Assembly (NCBI GenBank): GCA_951799445.1
Contig: OX637291.1
Location: 498,501-562,500 of the forward strand
Length of the DNA stretch: 64,000 nt
Origin: Pseudisothecium myosuroides
Taxonomy: Eukaryota; Streptophyta; Bryopsida; Hypnales; Lembophyllaceae
Direction of reading: 5' to 3'
The translations under genes and the position numbers were made by a program. Positions 31,250-40,409 of this stretch are shown here, piece by piece; position 1 is the first letter of the stretch; each line of letters starts with the position of its first letter. Under the pieces are notes generated by a model. The model was not told the DNA's origin and ran no database searches. It saw only the letters and a program-made list of their open reading frames with translations.

Positions 31250-31393
31250 CCCACCGCCAGCCTCATTCAGTCTCTTTTACCCGTGTTCTTCCACGGTGCG
31301 TTAGAAGAGAGAAAGAGTGGTGAGTTAGGGCGTGTTAGGGAGAGAAAGGGAGGAAGGTGCCGATTGCACCGGATTGTCCTAGCAGTCGGTGAG

Positions 31394-33292
31394 ATGGCGG
31401 AAGCGAGTCGATCCCGGAGGTCGGTAGTGACAGCCCGGGGCGTACGTCCGGTTGTCCCATCGGATCCGGAGCGCCTGAAGGAGTTAGAAGAGGACCTAGA
31501 AATCATGGGGTGTTTAGGATTGGTAAAACGTCCATGGAACGTCCGGAGTGAAGAGATGATTGATGAGCTGGTTTCCGGAGTAGGTAATCAGTTCGATTTG
31601 ACGATTAGGGGTCGATCTAGGGCCTGGACTCCGGAGTTGTGGGCGAAGGCATACTTTACGCAGAGCAGGGGTTCCGGAATGGCGTCCCGGACGGATACTT
31701 ACGCCGTGGAGGTATTCCGGAGTCATGCGGATTCCAAGGAGGGAAACACCGCGAGTGATTGTAAGAGTCCACGGGATGGGCAGTTGTTAGCATTCCTCAT
31801 CCCTATTTTGTATCCGGAAAAGCCCACCCGGATTACAATGACCGTGGCAAACACCATTTTCGGAGCGCTGGGAGATAGAGAGAATCCGGCTCCCAGGCCG
31901 GTCAGCTGGGGAGTGATCATTCACTCCGTAGTGGAAAAGTTAGCGGTCAATATCGCGAACAAGAAGTCAAGTCCGATTAGCCCCTATCTTTTCCATCTGT
32001 ATCACTCCGAGGATGCACTGGCCGGACCGGAAATGACCATATACCGGAAGGGCGAGAATTTGTTGAGGTATGGACTTCCCGCCGAAGATGAACCGGATGA
32101 GCTCGAGCCGGAAGAAGAGGAACCAGAACCGGAGCAGGCATCACCAAACGTTGGAGGGACGCGCCGGAAATCGACTGATCGGGGTGCGCGGGGTAAGCAA
32201 GAAGCCGAGGAGGAAGAGAAGCCCCGAGAACCACTTCCGGAAACGGATCAGCTAGAGGCCACCATCAAATGGCTGTTAGCTACCCGGGCACAGAATGAGC
32301 GGATGTCGGCGCTGATCCGGCAAATGTGCGAGAAATTGGGTGTGAAGGAAGAAACCCAAATCCTGGTGGCGTTGGCGGAAAGGCCAGATCCGGAAGCGGT
32401 GAAGCAGCTGGAGGACCGGATTCTGACCTTGGAGCAAGAACGGGACCGGTTTCGAGAACAAGCTGCGTGGTCGGAGAAGGAGAGGATGGCCGCTGAAACA
32501 AAAGAGGGAGAAGCCCTCGATCTGGTCCGGAATGTCAGAAGTCTGTTTGACACTCCGGCGGATATTCTTGCCAGAGCTACACTCTGGAATAATCACATGG
32601 TGAAGGATGGTCACGTGGCGGGATCGAAGGTGGTGAGCATCCTTGTGGATTTTGAAGTCCGGATTGAGGGAATGCTCAAGGAAGTCCGGCAACTGTTGGG
32701 AAACTTGGATCCGCTTGAGGGGTTAGACCAAGGCCTTTTTGACCTAGGTCAGGATCTCCAAGAAGGAGGGGCACAGAACCAGCCTTCTCCGGCAAAGAGC
32801 AAGACAATCGCCGGAACGTCGCAAGCCGGAACAGCATCGGCACAGAAGAGGAGGTCGCTGGTGAAGCAGTTTGCGGCCTCCACTCCAGTAAAAGATGTTG
32901 TCTTAGGCGTCCCAGTCGGAAGAACTGCGTCCGTAGCAAATCTGTTCCCCGACAGACCGGTGGGTTCTACTTTCCGGGAACCAGCTTTACCCGGAACGGT
33001 GTTGAATCCAGCCCGGACGGATCCGGTGAGTTTCACCCACATGCTCCAGCCCTTTCTCCAGACACCGCCACCGTCCCAGCTCATCGATCTTACTGTTCCG
33101 AAACCAAGGGGACGACGGCTACTGAGCGAGACGGACCCGGAATCGGAAGAGGGGGATACGACTCAATCGGAGGAGGAAGACTTGCAGCCTCCCCAAACCA
33201 GGTCGAAGACGAAGAACACCCCACCCCAGAAGACAGGTGGATCGCCAGCTCAGGGTGGCACGTCTATAAAGAAGGCTAAGAGAAATAAATGA
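31394..33292 (+). CDS. LTR-encoded protein LORF-A (5' LTR of A2)
   Basis: A 632-aa protein encoded inside the 5' LTR, identical in sequence to the 3'-LTR copy. The start ATG is at 31394; the upstream GTG frame is not conserved in B and C. The N-terminal domain (~residues 20-200) contains RPWNVRSEEMIDELV, YPEKPTRITMTVANTIFG and SPYLFHLYHSED. An acidic stretch follows at ~215-235, a coiled coil at ~320-390, a conserved block GSKVVSILVDFEVRIEGMLKE at ~420, LIDLT at 563-567 followed by Ser/Glu-rich residues, and the basic tail KKAKRNK. LIDLT plus acidic Ser context resembles a SUMO-interacting motif, and the tail resembles a nuclear signal. It is the first ORF of the presumed genomic RNA. It has no gag or env hallmarks. 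Remote resemblance of the N-terminal domain to the putative plant transposon protein domain is possible but unproven. Confidence 0.85.
   Translation: MAEASRSRRSVVTARGVRPVVPSDPERLKELEEDLEIMGCLGLVKRPWNVRSEEMIDELVSGVGNQFDLTIRGRSRAWTPELWAKAYFTQSRGSGMASRTDTYAVEVFRSHADSKEGNTASDCKSPRDGQLLAFLIPILYPEKPTRITMTVANTIFGALGDRENPAPRPVSWGVIIHSVVEKLAVNIANKKSSPISPYLFHLYHSEDALAGPEMTIYRKGENLLRYGLPAEDEPDELEPEEEEPEPEQASPNVGGTRRKSTDRGARGKQEAEEEEKPREPLPETDQLEATIKWLLATRAQNERMSALIRQMCEKLGVKEETQILVALAERPDPEAVKQLEDRILTLEQERDRFREQAAWSEKERMAAETKEGEALDLVRNVRSLFDTPADILARATLWNNHMVKDGHVAGSKVVSILVDFEVRIEGMLKEVRQLLGNLDPLEGLDQGLFDLGQDLQEGGAQNQPSPAKSKTIAGTSQAGTASAQKRRSLVKQFAASTPVKDVVLGVPVGRTASVANLFPDRPVGSTFREPALPGTVLNPARTDPVSFTHMLQPFLQTPPPSQLIDLTVPKPRGRRLLSETDPESEEGDTTQSEEEDLQPPQTRSKTKNTPPQKTGGSPAQGGTSIKKAKRNK
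33284..33289 (+). terminator. Poly(A) signal candidate overlapping LORF-A stop
   Basis: AATAAA directly precedes and overlaps the TGA of LORF-A; the 3' LTR has the same at 42749-42754. It could end a short LORF-only mRNA in the 5' LTR and the genomic RNA in the 3' LTR. Families B and C lack it at this place. Confidence 0.35.
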
Positions 33293-34141
33293 CTATCTAG
33301 GGTAGCAGTAGCAGTAATTGTAGTTAGGATTCTTACCAGGATGGTAGTTCCGGAACCGGATTTTCCGGATGTAGGCCCAGTAGTTCCGGACTTTTAGGAG
33401 TTAAACGGTTTTGCAGTTTTCCCGGAACGGTCTTCAGGGCCGTTGCCTTTTTGCTTTTTAGTTGGCCGTTGGCCGGTTTTCTGGTGGCCGTTTAGGTTGC
33501 CTTTTTGTGGGTTTTTAAGGGCAGGCCGGTTTGTTGGCCTGTCATTCCTTTTTCCTTGTTCATTTAATCTAAAGCATTCAGGAAAGCACTCGTTGGATTA
33601 TTCTCTTGCGTATCGCGTCTATAGTCACTTGTGTGGATGTGTAAGTGAGAGTGTGCAAGGGGGAGGAGTCCGGATTCGTGGACTGCCGGATTAGGCTAAG
33701 TGTGTCTTGCAGATGAGTTTTTAGACTTGCGCAGTGAGAAAGTGGCGCCTTTAAAACGCTGGTACGGTAATCCGGTGGAGACCAAGGAGTGGTCCGGAAG
33801 CTAGTCCGGAATTCGCAGGGGCGGTTCCGTGCGGAGATAGGCAACCGCCAGAGGAATATTTCCACCCGTCCGGAAGGCTAGTCAACCTCATGAGCGGTCG
33901 AGAGCTAGGAAGTCATTCCCTTAGTTCCGGAAGTCCGGTATCCGTCGTTGTAGTAAGGAGGACCTAACGCTACCCTGTGTGACCAGCTTACCGGATAGGC
34001 CATCCGGAATGTTGTGAGGGGGCCACCCTATTTACTCAACTAGATTTATTCTTGGGTTGTGTTTTGTTTTATGTTATTAGAGTTTATGTCAGATACGGAG
34101 TGGTGCAGTTCCCTACCCCTCGGAAAGAGCAAGTGAGGAAC

Positions 34142-34162
34142 CCTCTGAGGGTAAAACAGAGG
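34142..34162 (+). other. Conserved RNA-hairpin candidate (A2, 5' LTR)
   Basis: Stem CCTCTG/CAGAGG, loop AGGGTAAAA, 282 bp from the LTR start of the tail to PBS side; repeated at 43607-43627 in the 3' LTR. Being upstream of the PBS it would lie in the 5' leader of the genomic RNA, where packaging or translation signals are expected. Confidence 0.55.
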
Positions 34163-34428
34163 TATCGAAAACCAACTTGTTAGAAAGACGGAACCGGAAT
34201 ATTGGATAGGGCCGGATCCGGAAGAGAATCCGGAAAGGAAGTAGTTCCGGAAAAGTGTTTGTGTGTTGAAAGGACCCCTCTCAAGGTGGTCAAAGTCCGG
34301 AAACTTAGAGGTCTCGAGAAACTAATTTTGAAGCAACGTCTGGAATCTCCTGGGACGATAACTTGTGTCATCTTAGCACGTTTTTGTGGTTAAAGATACT
34401 TACACCTAGATTACGCGCACGACACTTT

Positions 34429-34446
34429 TGGTGCCGCTGCCGGGGA
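34429..34446 (+). other. Primer-binding site, tRNA-Asp type
   Basis: TGGTGCCGCTGCCGGGGA lies 4 bp after the 5' LTR. It matches the complement of the plant tRNA-Asp 3' end (TGGCGCCGTTGCCGGGGA, quoted from knowledge) at 16 of 18 positions. The same primer type is used by plant Athila-like elements. Confidence 0.85.
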
Positions 34447-34590
34447 TTCTGATAGATTGTTCTGAAATTAGAAAATTTGCAAAGAGACCTTTAGTCGAAA
34501 AGAACAGGAGTTGATAAACGAGTTAGCAGTGTGGATCCGTATCCCCAAATTGATGAAGTAGATCTTGAAAGAGTACCTACCTCGTACTTC

Positions 34591-36255
34591 ATGAGTAGAC
34601 CTCAGAGAGGAATTCCAGCCGGAAGACGTTCCGGAAGATTAGAAGAGGCTGCTGCTAGAAGACCGGTAGTACCCGGAATCCCTAGTTTTGGTAGAGGTTC
34701 CGAAGCTATTTCAGCATCAGAATCAGAAGAAGATTTGGTACATGTTGCTAGGCGAAATCTTAGTGAAACCCCAAGTCCCACCAATCAGGAACCAGTTACG
34801 AATCCGGATAATATAGAACCGGAACCGGATAGAGAACCCACGCCGGTAGATTCAGAAGAGGAGATATCCTCTGACGAAGCCGAACCGATGGTGACATCCA
34901 CACGCCTAAAATATGGTAAATTTACGGGCGATGGTACTACGGATGTGGATGACTGGATGGGAGAGTTTGAGGCCACCGCCGTAGCCAACCAAGAGGATCC
35001 AGCCTCTAGACAGCGTGTCTTCCAAGGATTACTGAAAGGGGAAGCGTTGAAGTGGTATCAGGATGTTCCGGAAATTATCCGGAATAACTGGGAGGACCTT
35101 ACAGATGCGTTTCTTCGGACATTCCGGGAAGTTGGAGGGGAGGCTAGAGCTCTAGGAAGGTTGAGTAAAATATCAATGCGATCATCTGAATCAGTCAGGA
35201 AGTATGGCCAGAGGGTGAAAGCATTGATGAAGAAACTGACAACGGATGTGTCCCCTAGCATACAAGTAGAGTGGTATGTGGCAGGATTTCCGGAAGAAAT
35301 GGGATTCCAAATCCGGCAGGCTCGACCCGCCACGTTACGAGAAGCTATGGAGACAGCTCAGAATTACGAAAACTCCGCCCAGTCACTAAGAAGATCCATC
35401 AAGAAGAGCGAAAGAAGAGAGAACCGGAGCAAGAAGCATCAGAAGAAGGAGAGAAGGAGACGGAAGTATTCCGATTCGGAATCTCCAAGTTCCGGAACCG
35501 GAACAGAAGCGTCGACCAGCAACACGGAGAGTTCCGGAGCTGAACAAGAAACGTCAAGTAGACGGTCTTCACGAGGTCGGGATGAGAAGATGGACCGCGG
35601 TAAGAGAGTGATCAAAGTCAAGGTGGAAGAAGAGGACTCCAAGAAATTCATGAAGAACCTCCAGGAGACGTTGGACGCCATCAAAGTCAACATCGCGGAA
35701 AACCGGAAGCCAAGACGGATCGTACCAACAACACGGACGAATGTCTGGTGTCCAAGGTGCGGACGACCCGGCCATTTCGCAAGCGAATGTCCTCAAGGAC
35801 CCCAGAAGCAGATCCACTATGTGGATGAGGAGGGAGTTTACTACACCCTACCGGAGGAAGAATACGAGGAGGAAGTCAATCCGGTATTCCAAGTCCAGAC
35901 GGGTTACGGAAGAGGAAGGGCACCTCAGCAACTGATCCGGACCAACGTGTTTCCACGACCCGGAGCAGGCACATCTAGTCCAGGTAACTTCCCACCTTCC
36001 AGGTTTCCTCCCGGAACTTGTTTCATTTGTGGAAGTCCTGAGCATTACGCCAACACTTGTCCTCACAAAGGGCTTGGTCAAGGAGCACCCCTTGTTCTAC
36101 CTTGTCAGAATTGTGGAGAGTACGGGCACGGACTTCGTGATTGCCCTAGCCCGCAGCAGGCTAGAACCATTTACAAACAAGTAGAAGTTCCACCTCGGGA
36201 TCAAACCGGACTCAATTACGGTTCTAAGACCGGAATCGAGAATCCGGATAAATGA
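34591..36255 (+). CDS. gag: Gag polyprotein of A2
   Basis: This frame is open from 34495. The first ATG is 34591 (MSRPQRGIP) and an in-frame GTG at 34531 would add 20 residues. It contains a retrotransposon gag (capsid-like) domain (~residues 105-260: KYGKFTGDGTTDVDDWMGEF, LKGEALKWYQDV, YVAGFPEEM), a long Lys/Arg/Glu/Ser-rich linker, and three CCHC zinc knuckles: CPRCGRPGHFASEC at ~387, CFICGSPEHYANTC at ~477 and CQNCGEYGHGLRDC at ~505. It packages the genomic RNA into virus-like particles in the cytoplasm. It ends at TGA 36253, and pol continues in the same frame. Confidence 0.92.
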   Translation: MSRPQRGIPAGRRSGRLEEAAARRPVVPGIPSFGRGSEAISASESEEDLVHVARRNLSETPSPTNQEPVTNPDNIEPEPDREPTPVDSEEEISSDEAEPMVTSTRLKYGKFTGDGTTDVDDWMGEFEATAVANQEDPASRQRVFQGLLKGEALKWYQDVPEIIRNNWEDLTDAFLRTFREVGGEARALGRLSKISMRSSESVRKYGQRVKALMKKLTTDVSPSIQVEWYVAGFPEEMGFQIRQARPATLREAMETAQNYENSAQSLRRSIKKSERRENRSKKHQKKERRRRKYSDSESPSSGTGTEASTSNTESSGAEQETSSRRSSRGRDEKMDRGKRVIKVKVEEEDSKKFMKNLQETLDAIKVNIAENRKPRRIVPTTRTNVWCPRCGRPGHFASECPQGPQKQIHYVDEEGVYYTLPEEEYEEEVNPVFQVQTGYGRGRAPQQLIRTNVFPRPGAGTSSPGNFPPSRFPPGTCFICGSPEHYANTCPHKGLGQGAPLVLPCQNCGEYGHGLRDCPSPQQARTIYKQVEVPPRDQTGLNYGSKTGIENPDK

Positions 36256-36258
36256 CAA
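36253..36258 (+). promoter_or_regulatory. In-frame TGA between gag and pol (readthrough candidate)
   Basis: TGA followed by CAA is the only stop in a 1956-codon frame from 34531 to 40398. Pol has no ATG close after it (its next codons are CAA CCA AGG GTG). Pol is therefore most simply made by stop-codon readthrough as a Gag-Pol fusion. Confidence 0.55.
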
Positions 36259-39200
36259 CCAAGGGTGGAACTTCCGGAGAAACAAGTAGAAGTAGTTCAT
36301 AGAGTAGAGACCCGGAGTTCCACCAAGAACCGGGATGAAAAGCGTAGGAAAAGAGAGAAGAAACGGAAAGAAGAATCCGGATTAGGTACTCTGCACGAGG
36401 TACCGGATTCGAGTGATTCTGATCGCTCAGTAGTTCAGCCAGTACTACACCCAGTAGTAGAATTAGAAAAAGGGGTGGCTCGCCGCCCCCTTTCTATCGA
36501 TATTAGTGATCAAATCAGGACGAGTCTAAGAGATTCCGTAGTAATCCCGGAAATTATTCCGAGAAAAGTCACATTTGATGAGGTTCCGGTTGTGATCAAT
36601 CCGGAACTCAAGGTGGACGAGTATGATATCCTGCAAGATATCAAAGATCAGAAGGCCAATGTCACCATTGGGCAGCTTCTGCACGACAACGCCAATTACC
36701 AGAAGATGATCCGGGAGGCCTGGACCAAGAAACGGAGAAGAAGACTAAAGTTACCTTCGGTTGCTGTCAACTTTTCCCAAGTGGAGGATTACGGAGCACC
36801 TGAATTGGAAGTTGAAGTAGGAGGATGCATGATACCTGCAGTACCGGTCGATGGAGGATCCGGAGTCAACTTGATGTTGGAAGAAACAGCATTTGACCTT
36901 GGATATACGTCCTTCCAAGCCACCGACCAAGTACTCCGGATGGCGGATCAGTCTCGTGTGCATCCGGTAGGAAGGCTATCACAAGTTCCTACCCGGATAG
37001 GTACGGTTACCTACCTCCTAAACTATGTGATTATTCGGGTCAATCAGGGAAAACCCTTCCCCATGTTGCTTGGAAGACCATGGCTGTATGCAGCCAGAGT
37101 CTTAGCAGATTGGGGAGCCAAGGAATTTGTGATTGGGAAACCAGCAATCCGGATTCCCTGGAAACGCGTGGAGCATCTTGGAGAGACCAGCGAGTCAGAT
37201 GGATACACCACGGATTGGTCGGATCCGGAAGATTCAGATTCAGTCCCCAGCTATTTTACGTCGGCTACGGAAACTGATTTTGAGTTTCCGGAACCGATGG
37301 TAGAAATCGGAGCAGAGGAGCCGATTGATGAAGGGAACATTGTTCCACAAGAAGATCGATCCATGGGAGAAGTGGATGTGCCACTTTCCTTTGGATGGAT
37401 CAGACAGCAGATCATGGACGGTAGCATTCCGTCCATTGGTTTAAACGGACAGGATCCGGAAATCCCATGGAGTGACATTCAGGAGGGAGCAGAAGAGGCT
37501 ACGCCGAAAAGAATCAAGACTGTCGTAAGTCCTTCGGATTATGACAAGATCGAAGTTGTTTCCGGAAAGTCCTTCTTTCTCAGCAACTCCATGACGGAAT
37601 CGGAAAAGAAGGAGTACACTACCCTTCTTAAAGATTATATGGATGTGTTCGCCTGGGTAGCATCCGACTTAACGGGCATTCCGGCGGAACTAGAAGAGCA
37701 CCGGATCGACCTCACGGAAGGGGCAGTTCCGATTCGACAGCGCCAATACCGGCTAAATCCCAGATACTCAATCATGGTGAAAGAGGAGATTGACGCCTTG
37801 TTGGAGGCCGGATTCATATATCCAGTCCACAACTCGGAATGGGTTTCCCCAATCGTGGTCGTACCAAAGAAGGCCGGACCGGAAGGGAAGGTCAAGATCC
37901 GGGTATGTCAGGATTTCCGGAAGTTGAATACAGCTACCCGGAAAGACTACTTTCCTCTACCTTTTACTGATATTATCTTAGATCATGTTTCCGGAAACGA
38001 GTGCTATAGTTTCCTGGACGGATTCTCAGGGTATAATCAAGTCTTCATCCGGTTGATAGATCAACTAAAAACTACCTTTACGACAGAATGGGGAACTTTT
38101 GCTTTCACCCGGATGCCATTTGGGTTATGCAATGCTCCGGGAACGTTTCAGCGACTCATGATGGATATTTTTCGGGACTTCCTTAGGTACTTCTTGGAAG
38201 TATTCATCGATGATTTTGCAGTATTCTCGTCCCGGAAGGATCATCTTGAGTACTTACGAAAGACATTTCAAAGATGTAGAGAGACTAACCTCAAACTACA
38301 TCCGGGAAAATGCTTTTTCGGTATGCAATCCGGAATTTTGCTCGGACACGTAGTAAGCTGGAAAGGCTTAGAGGTCGACATAGATAAAGTAAAAGCTATG
38401 ATCGCCTTAGCCCCTCCAACCTGTGTACGGGAGATCCGTGGTTTTCTTGGATGCGTGGGGTACTATCGACGTTTTATTGAAGGATACGCCCGGAAGGCAA
38501 TCCCTTTGACGGAACTGTTGAAAAAGGATACGGATTTTACTTGGAATCCGGAAAGGCAGCAAGCGTTCGAAAGCTTGAAGGCAGCTTTGGTAAAAGCTCC
38601 AATTTTGTCTTCACCGGATTGGTGCAAGGATTTTCATGTAACCTTGGACGCTTCCGGATGGTGCCTAGGGGCCATTCTTTGGCAATATGACGAAAACCAA
38701 CGGGAGTGCCCATTGTACTATTCAAGCCGGCAAATGAGTTTGGCGGAACGGAAGTACACCACCACTGAAAGGGAAGCCTTGGCAGTGATTTATGCTTGCA
38801 AGAAATTCCGGCATTACTTGCTCGGATACCGGATCGTATTCCACACGGATCACGACTCTCTGAAGCACCTGGTAAACAAACCGGATCTTTCCGGACGAAT
38901 CGCAAGATGGGTACTGTTGCTCCAGGAGTTCAATTACGAGGTATTAGTCAAATCCGGAAAGTCCAATGCGAATGCTGACTTCTTGTCAAGACAAAGAGGA
39001 ACTAGTGCACTGGGAGATATTTCCGCCGATTTCCCGGATGAGTTTCCGGAAAAGGAGGAGGAAATGGTCTTCCATTTAGAAGAGGGAGACTCTTCAGACT
39101 TTCGGGATATCATTACGTATCTAACAGAACAACGATATCCGGAGGGGCTGAATCGAGAAGAGAAGAGCGTCTTCCAGAAAAAGGTGGCTCCTTACTCATT

Positions 39201-40398
39201 GATTAAGGGAACCTTGTTCAAAATGGGGGCAGATGACCAACTCCGAAGGTGCTTAGAGGCCAAGGAACGGAAGAAGGTGATGAGAGCCTTACATTCCGGA
39301 CTATCTGGAGGTCATTTCGCCACCATGACTACGGTAAACAGAATCCGGAACGCCGGATACTGGTGGCCGTATTTGATACGCGATGTCAAAGCGTATGTTG
39401 GGAGTTGTGACCAATGTCAACGGACGGGAGCACCCTCCTTCCGGAACCATTGGCCACTAACTCCTATCATTCCGTTAGCTCCATTTGAGAAATGGGGGAT
39501 TGACTTTATAGGTCCCATTTCTCCGGTGAGCGCCAGGAAGAAGAGATACATAATCCTAGCCACGGATTATGCCTCTAAATGGGTAGAAGCTCGTCTGACC
39601 CGGCATAATTCTGCCAAAACGGCCGCTTCTTTCCTATTTACGGAAATCATGATGCGATTTGGGCATCCGTTGGAGTTGGTCAGTGACAGGGGACTGCATT
39701 TCCTCAATGACGTCATCCAAGACATTACGGACCGGTACCTGATCAAGCACCGGAAGACCACACCTTACAATCCTAGGGCGAACGGATTGACGGAACGGGC
39801 CAACGGCATTGTGGAAAAAGCTTTACACAAAACGATTTCTGAAAACAAGACGGATTGGGACTTGAAGCTCCCATCAGCCGTCCATGCCTATAATACGTCA
39901 GACAAAAGCACAACCGGAAGGAGTCCCTTCTTCCTAGTGTTTGGACAGACGGCTGTTCATGGCATCGAGATGGAAGTCGAAACACACCGGATCATGGCAT
40001 CCCGGACTGCAATCCGGAACTGCGATCCGGAAATTCGACTGATGGCTATCGAAGATCTGGAGGAAGCTCGTGAAGTAGCGCTGGAGAAAAATAAGGAGGT
40101 GCAAGCCAAGAGAAAGGAAGACCATGACCGGAAACTCCCAAAGGAACACGGAGTCAAGGTGGGTGGCCTGGTTTTACTCTACGACAGTCGCTACCGGAAT
40201 TTTCCGGGTAAGTTTCATACCAGATGGATGGGGCCGTATAGGGTAGAATCTATCTACTCAAACGGATCCTTACAGTTGACGGATCTGCAAGGCGTATGGT
40301 TTGACACAAGGGTTAATAAAAACCGGGTCAAGAAGTACGAAGCAGATCCGGATTCGGAAGAAGAGGACGATGATGTTCGCGAGGACGCTCACATTTGA
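36256..40398 (+). CDS. pol: Pol polyprotein of A2 (PR-RT-RNaseH-IN)
   Basis: About 1380 codons in frame with gag, uninterrupted. With residue 1 at 36265: aspartic protease with an unusual active site VDGGSGVNLM (~195) and LGRPWLYAARVLADWG; reverse transcriptase (~490-720) with FRKLNTATRKDYFPLPF, SFLDGFSGYNQV, MPFGLCNAPGTFQ and catalytic FIDD (~647-650); RNase H (~790-915) with TLDASG, TEREALA, HTDHDSL and NADFLSR; and integrase with an HHCC zinc-binding region (~1010-1055) and a D,D(35)E core at about D1080, D1140 and E1176. The C-terminus ends in an acidic tail (DPDSEEEDDDVRED) with no chromodomain seen. All catalytic residues are present, so the element looks autonomous. Confidence 0.95.
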   Translation, partial: QPRVELPEKQVEVVHRVETRSSTKNRDEKRRKREKKRKEESGLGTLHEVPDSSDSDRSVVQPVLHPVVELEKGVARRPLSIDISDQIRTSLRDSVVIPEIIPRKVTFDEVPVVINPELKVDEYDILQDIKDQKANVTIGQLLHDNANYQKMIREAWTKKRRRRLKLPSVAVNFSQVEDYGAPELEVEVGGCMIPAVPVDGGSGVNLMLEETAFDLGYTSFQATDQVLRMADQSRVHPVGRLSQVPTRIGTVTYLLNYVIIRVNQGKPFPMLLGRPWLYAARVLADWGAKEFVIGKPAIRIPWKRVEHLGETSESDGYTTDWSDPEDSDSVPSYFTSATETDFEFPEPMVEIGAEEPIDEGNIVPQEDRSMGEVDVPLSFGWIRQQIMDGSIPSIGLNGQDPEIPWSDIQEGAEEATPKRIKTVVSPSDYDKIEVVSGKSFFLSNSMTESEKKEYTTLLKDYMDVFAWVASDLTGIPAELEEHRIDLTEGAVPIRQRQYRLNPRYSIMVKEEIDALLEAGFIYPVHNSEWVSPIVVVPKKAGPEGKVKIRVCQDFRKLNTATRKDYFPLPFTDIILDHVSGNECYSFLDGFSGYNQVFIRLIDQLKTTFTTEWGTFAFTRMPFGLCNAPGTFQRLMMDIFRDFLRYFLEVFIDDFAVFSSRKDHLEYLRKTFQRCRETNLKLHPGKCFFGMQSGILLGHVVSWKGLEVDIDKVKAMIALAPPTCVREIRGFLGCVGYYRRFIEGYARKAIPLTELLKKDTDFTWNPERQQAFESLKAALVKAPILSSPDWCKDFHVTLDASGWCLGAILWQYDENQRECPLYYSSRQMSLAERKYTTTEREALAVIYACKKFRHYLLGYRIVFHTDHDSLKHLVNKPDLSGRIARWVLLLQEFNYEVLVKSGKSNANADFLSRQRGTSALGDISADFPDEFPEKEEEMVFHLEEGDSSDFRDIITYLTEQRYPEGLNREEKSVFQKKVAPYSLIKGTLFKMGADDQLRRCLEAKERKKVMRALHSGLSGGHFATMTTVNRIRNAGYWWPYLIRDVKAYVGSCDQCQRTGAPSFRNHWPLTPIIPLAPFEKWGIDFIGPISPVSARKKRYIILATDYASKWVEARLTRHNSAKTAASFLFTEIMMRFGHPLELVSDRGLHFLNDVIQDITDRYLIKHRKTTPYNPRANGLTERANGIVEKALHKTISENKTDWDLKLPSAVHAYNTSDKSTTGRSPFFLVFGQTAVHGIEMEVETHRIMASRTAIRNCDPEIRLMAIEDLEEAREVALEKNKEVQAKRKEDHDRKLPKEHGVKVGGLVLLYDSRYRNFPGKFHTRWMGPYRVESIYSNGSLQLTDLQGVWFDTRVNKNRVKKYEADPDSEEEDDDVREDAHI

Positions 40399-40409
40399 AA
40401 ATGGGGTAA
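40397..40409 (+). other. Polypurine tract
   Basis: GAAAATGGGGTAA abuts the 3' LTR and overlaps the end of pol. It is the expected plus-strand primer, interrupted by single T residues. Confidence 0.6.

Larger units (their letters stand above)
30944..34424 (+). repeat. 5' LTR of A2
   Basis: Starts TGTGGGAGTACG and ends GCGCACGACA. It contains a promoter-like GTACTTAAAC at 31240, LORF-A at 31394-33292 with an AATAAA overlapping its last codons (33284-33289), and a 1.13-kb CCGG-rich non-coding tail in which I count 23 CCGG sites. Confidence 0.97.

Noticed and set aside
30944..34424. LORF as a second gag or an env-like gene
   Set aside because: No zinc knuckles, no signal peptide and no membrane segment are visible, and A2 already has a complete gag between the LTRs.
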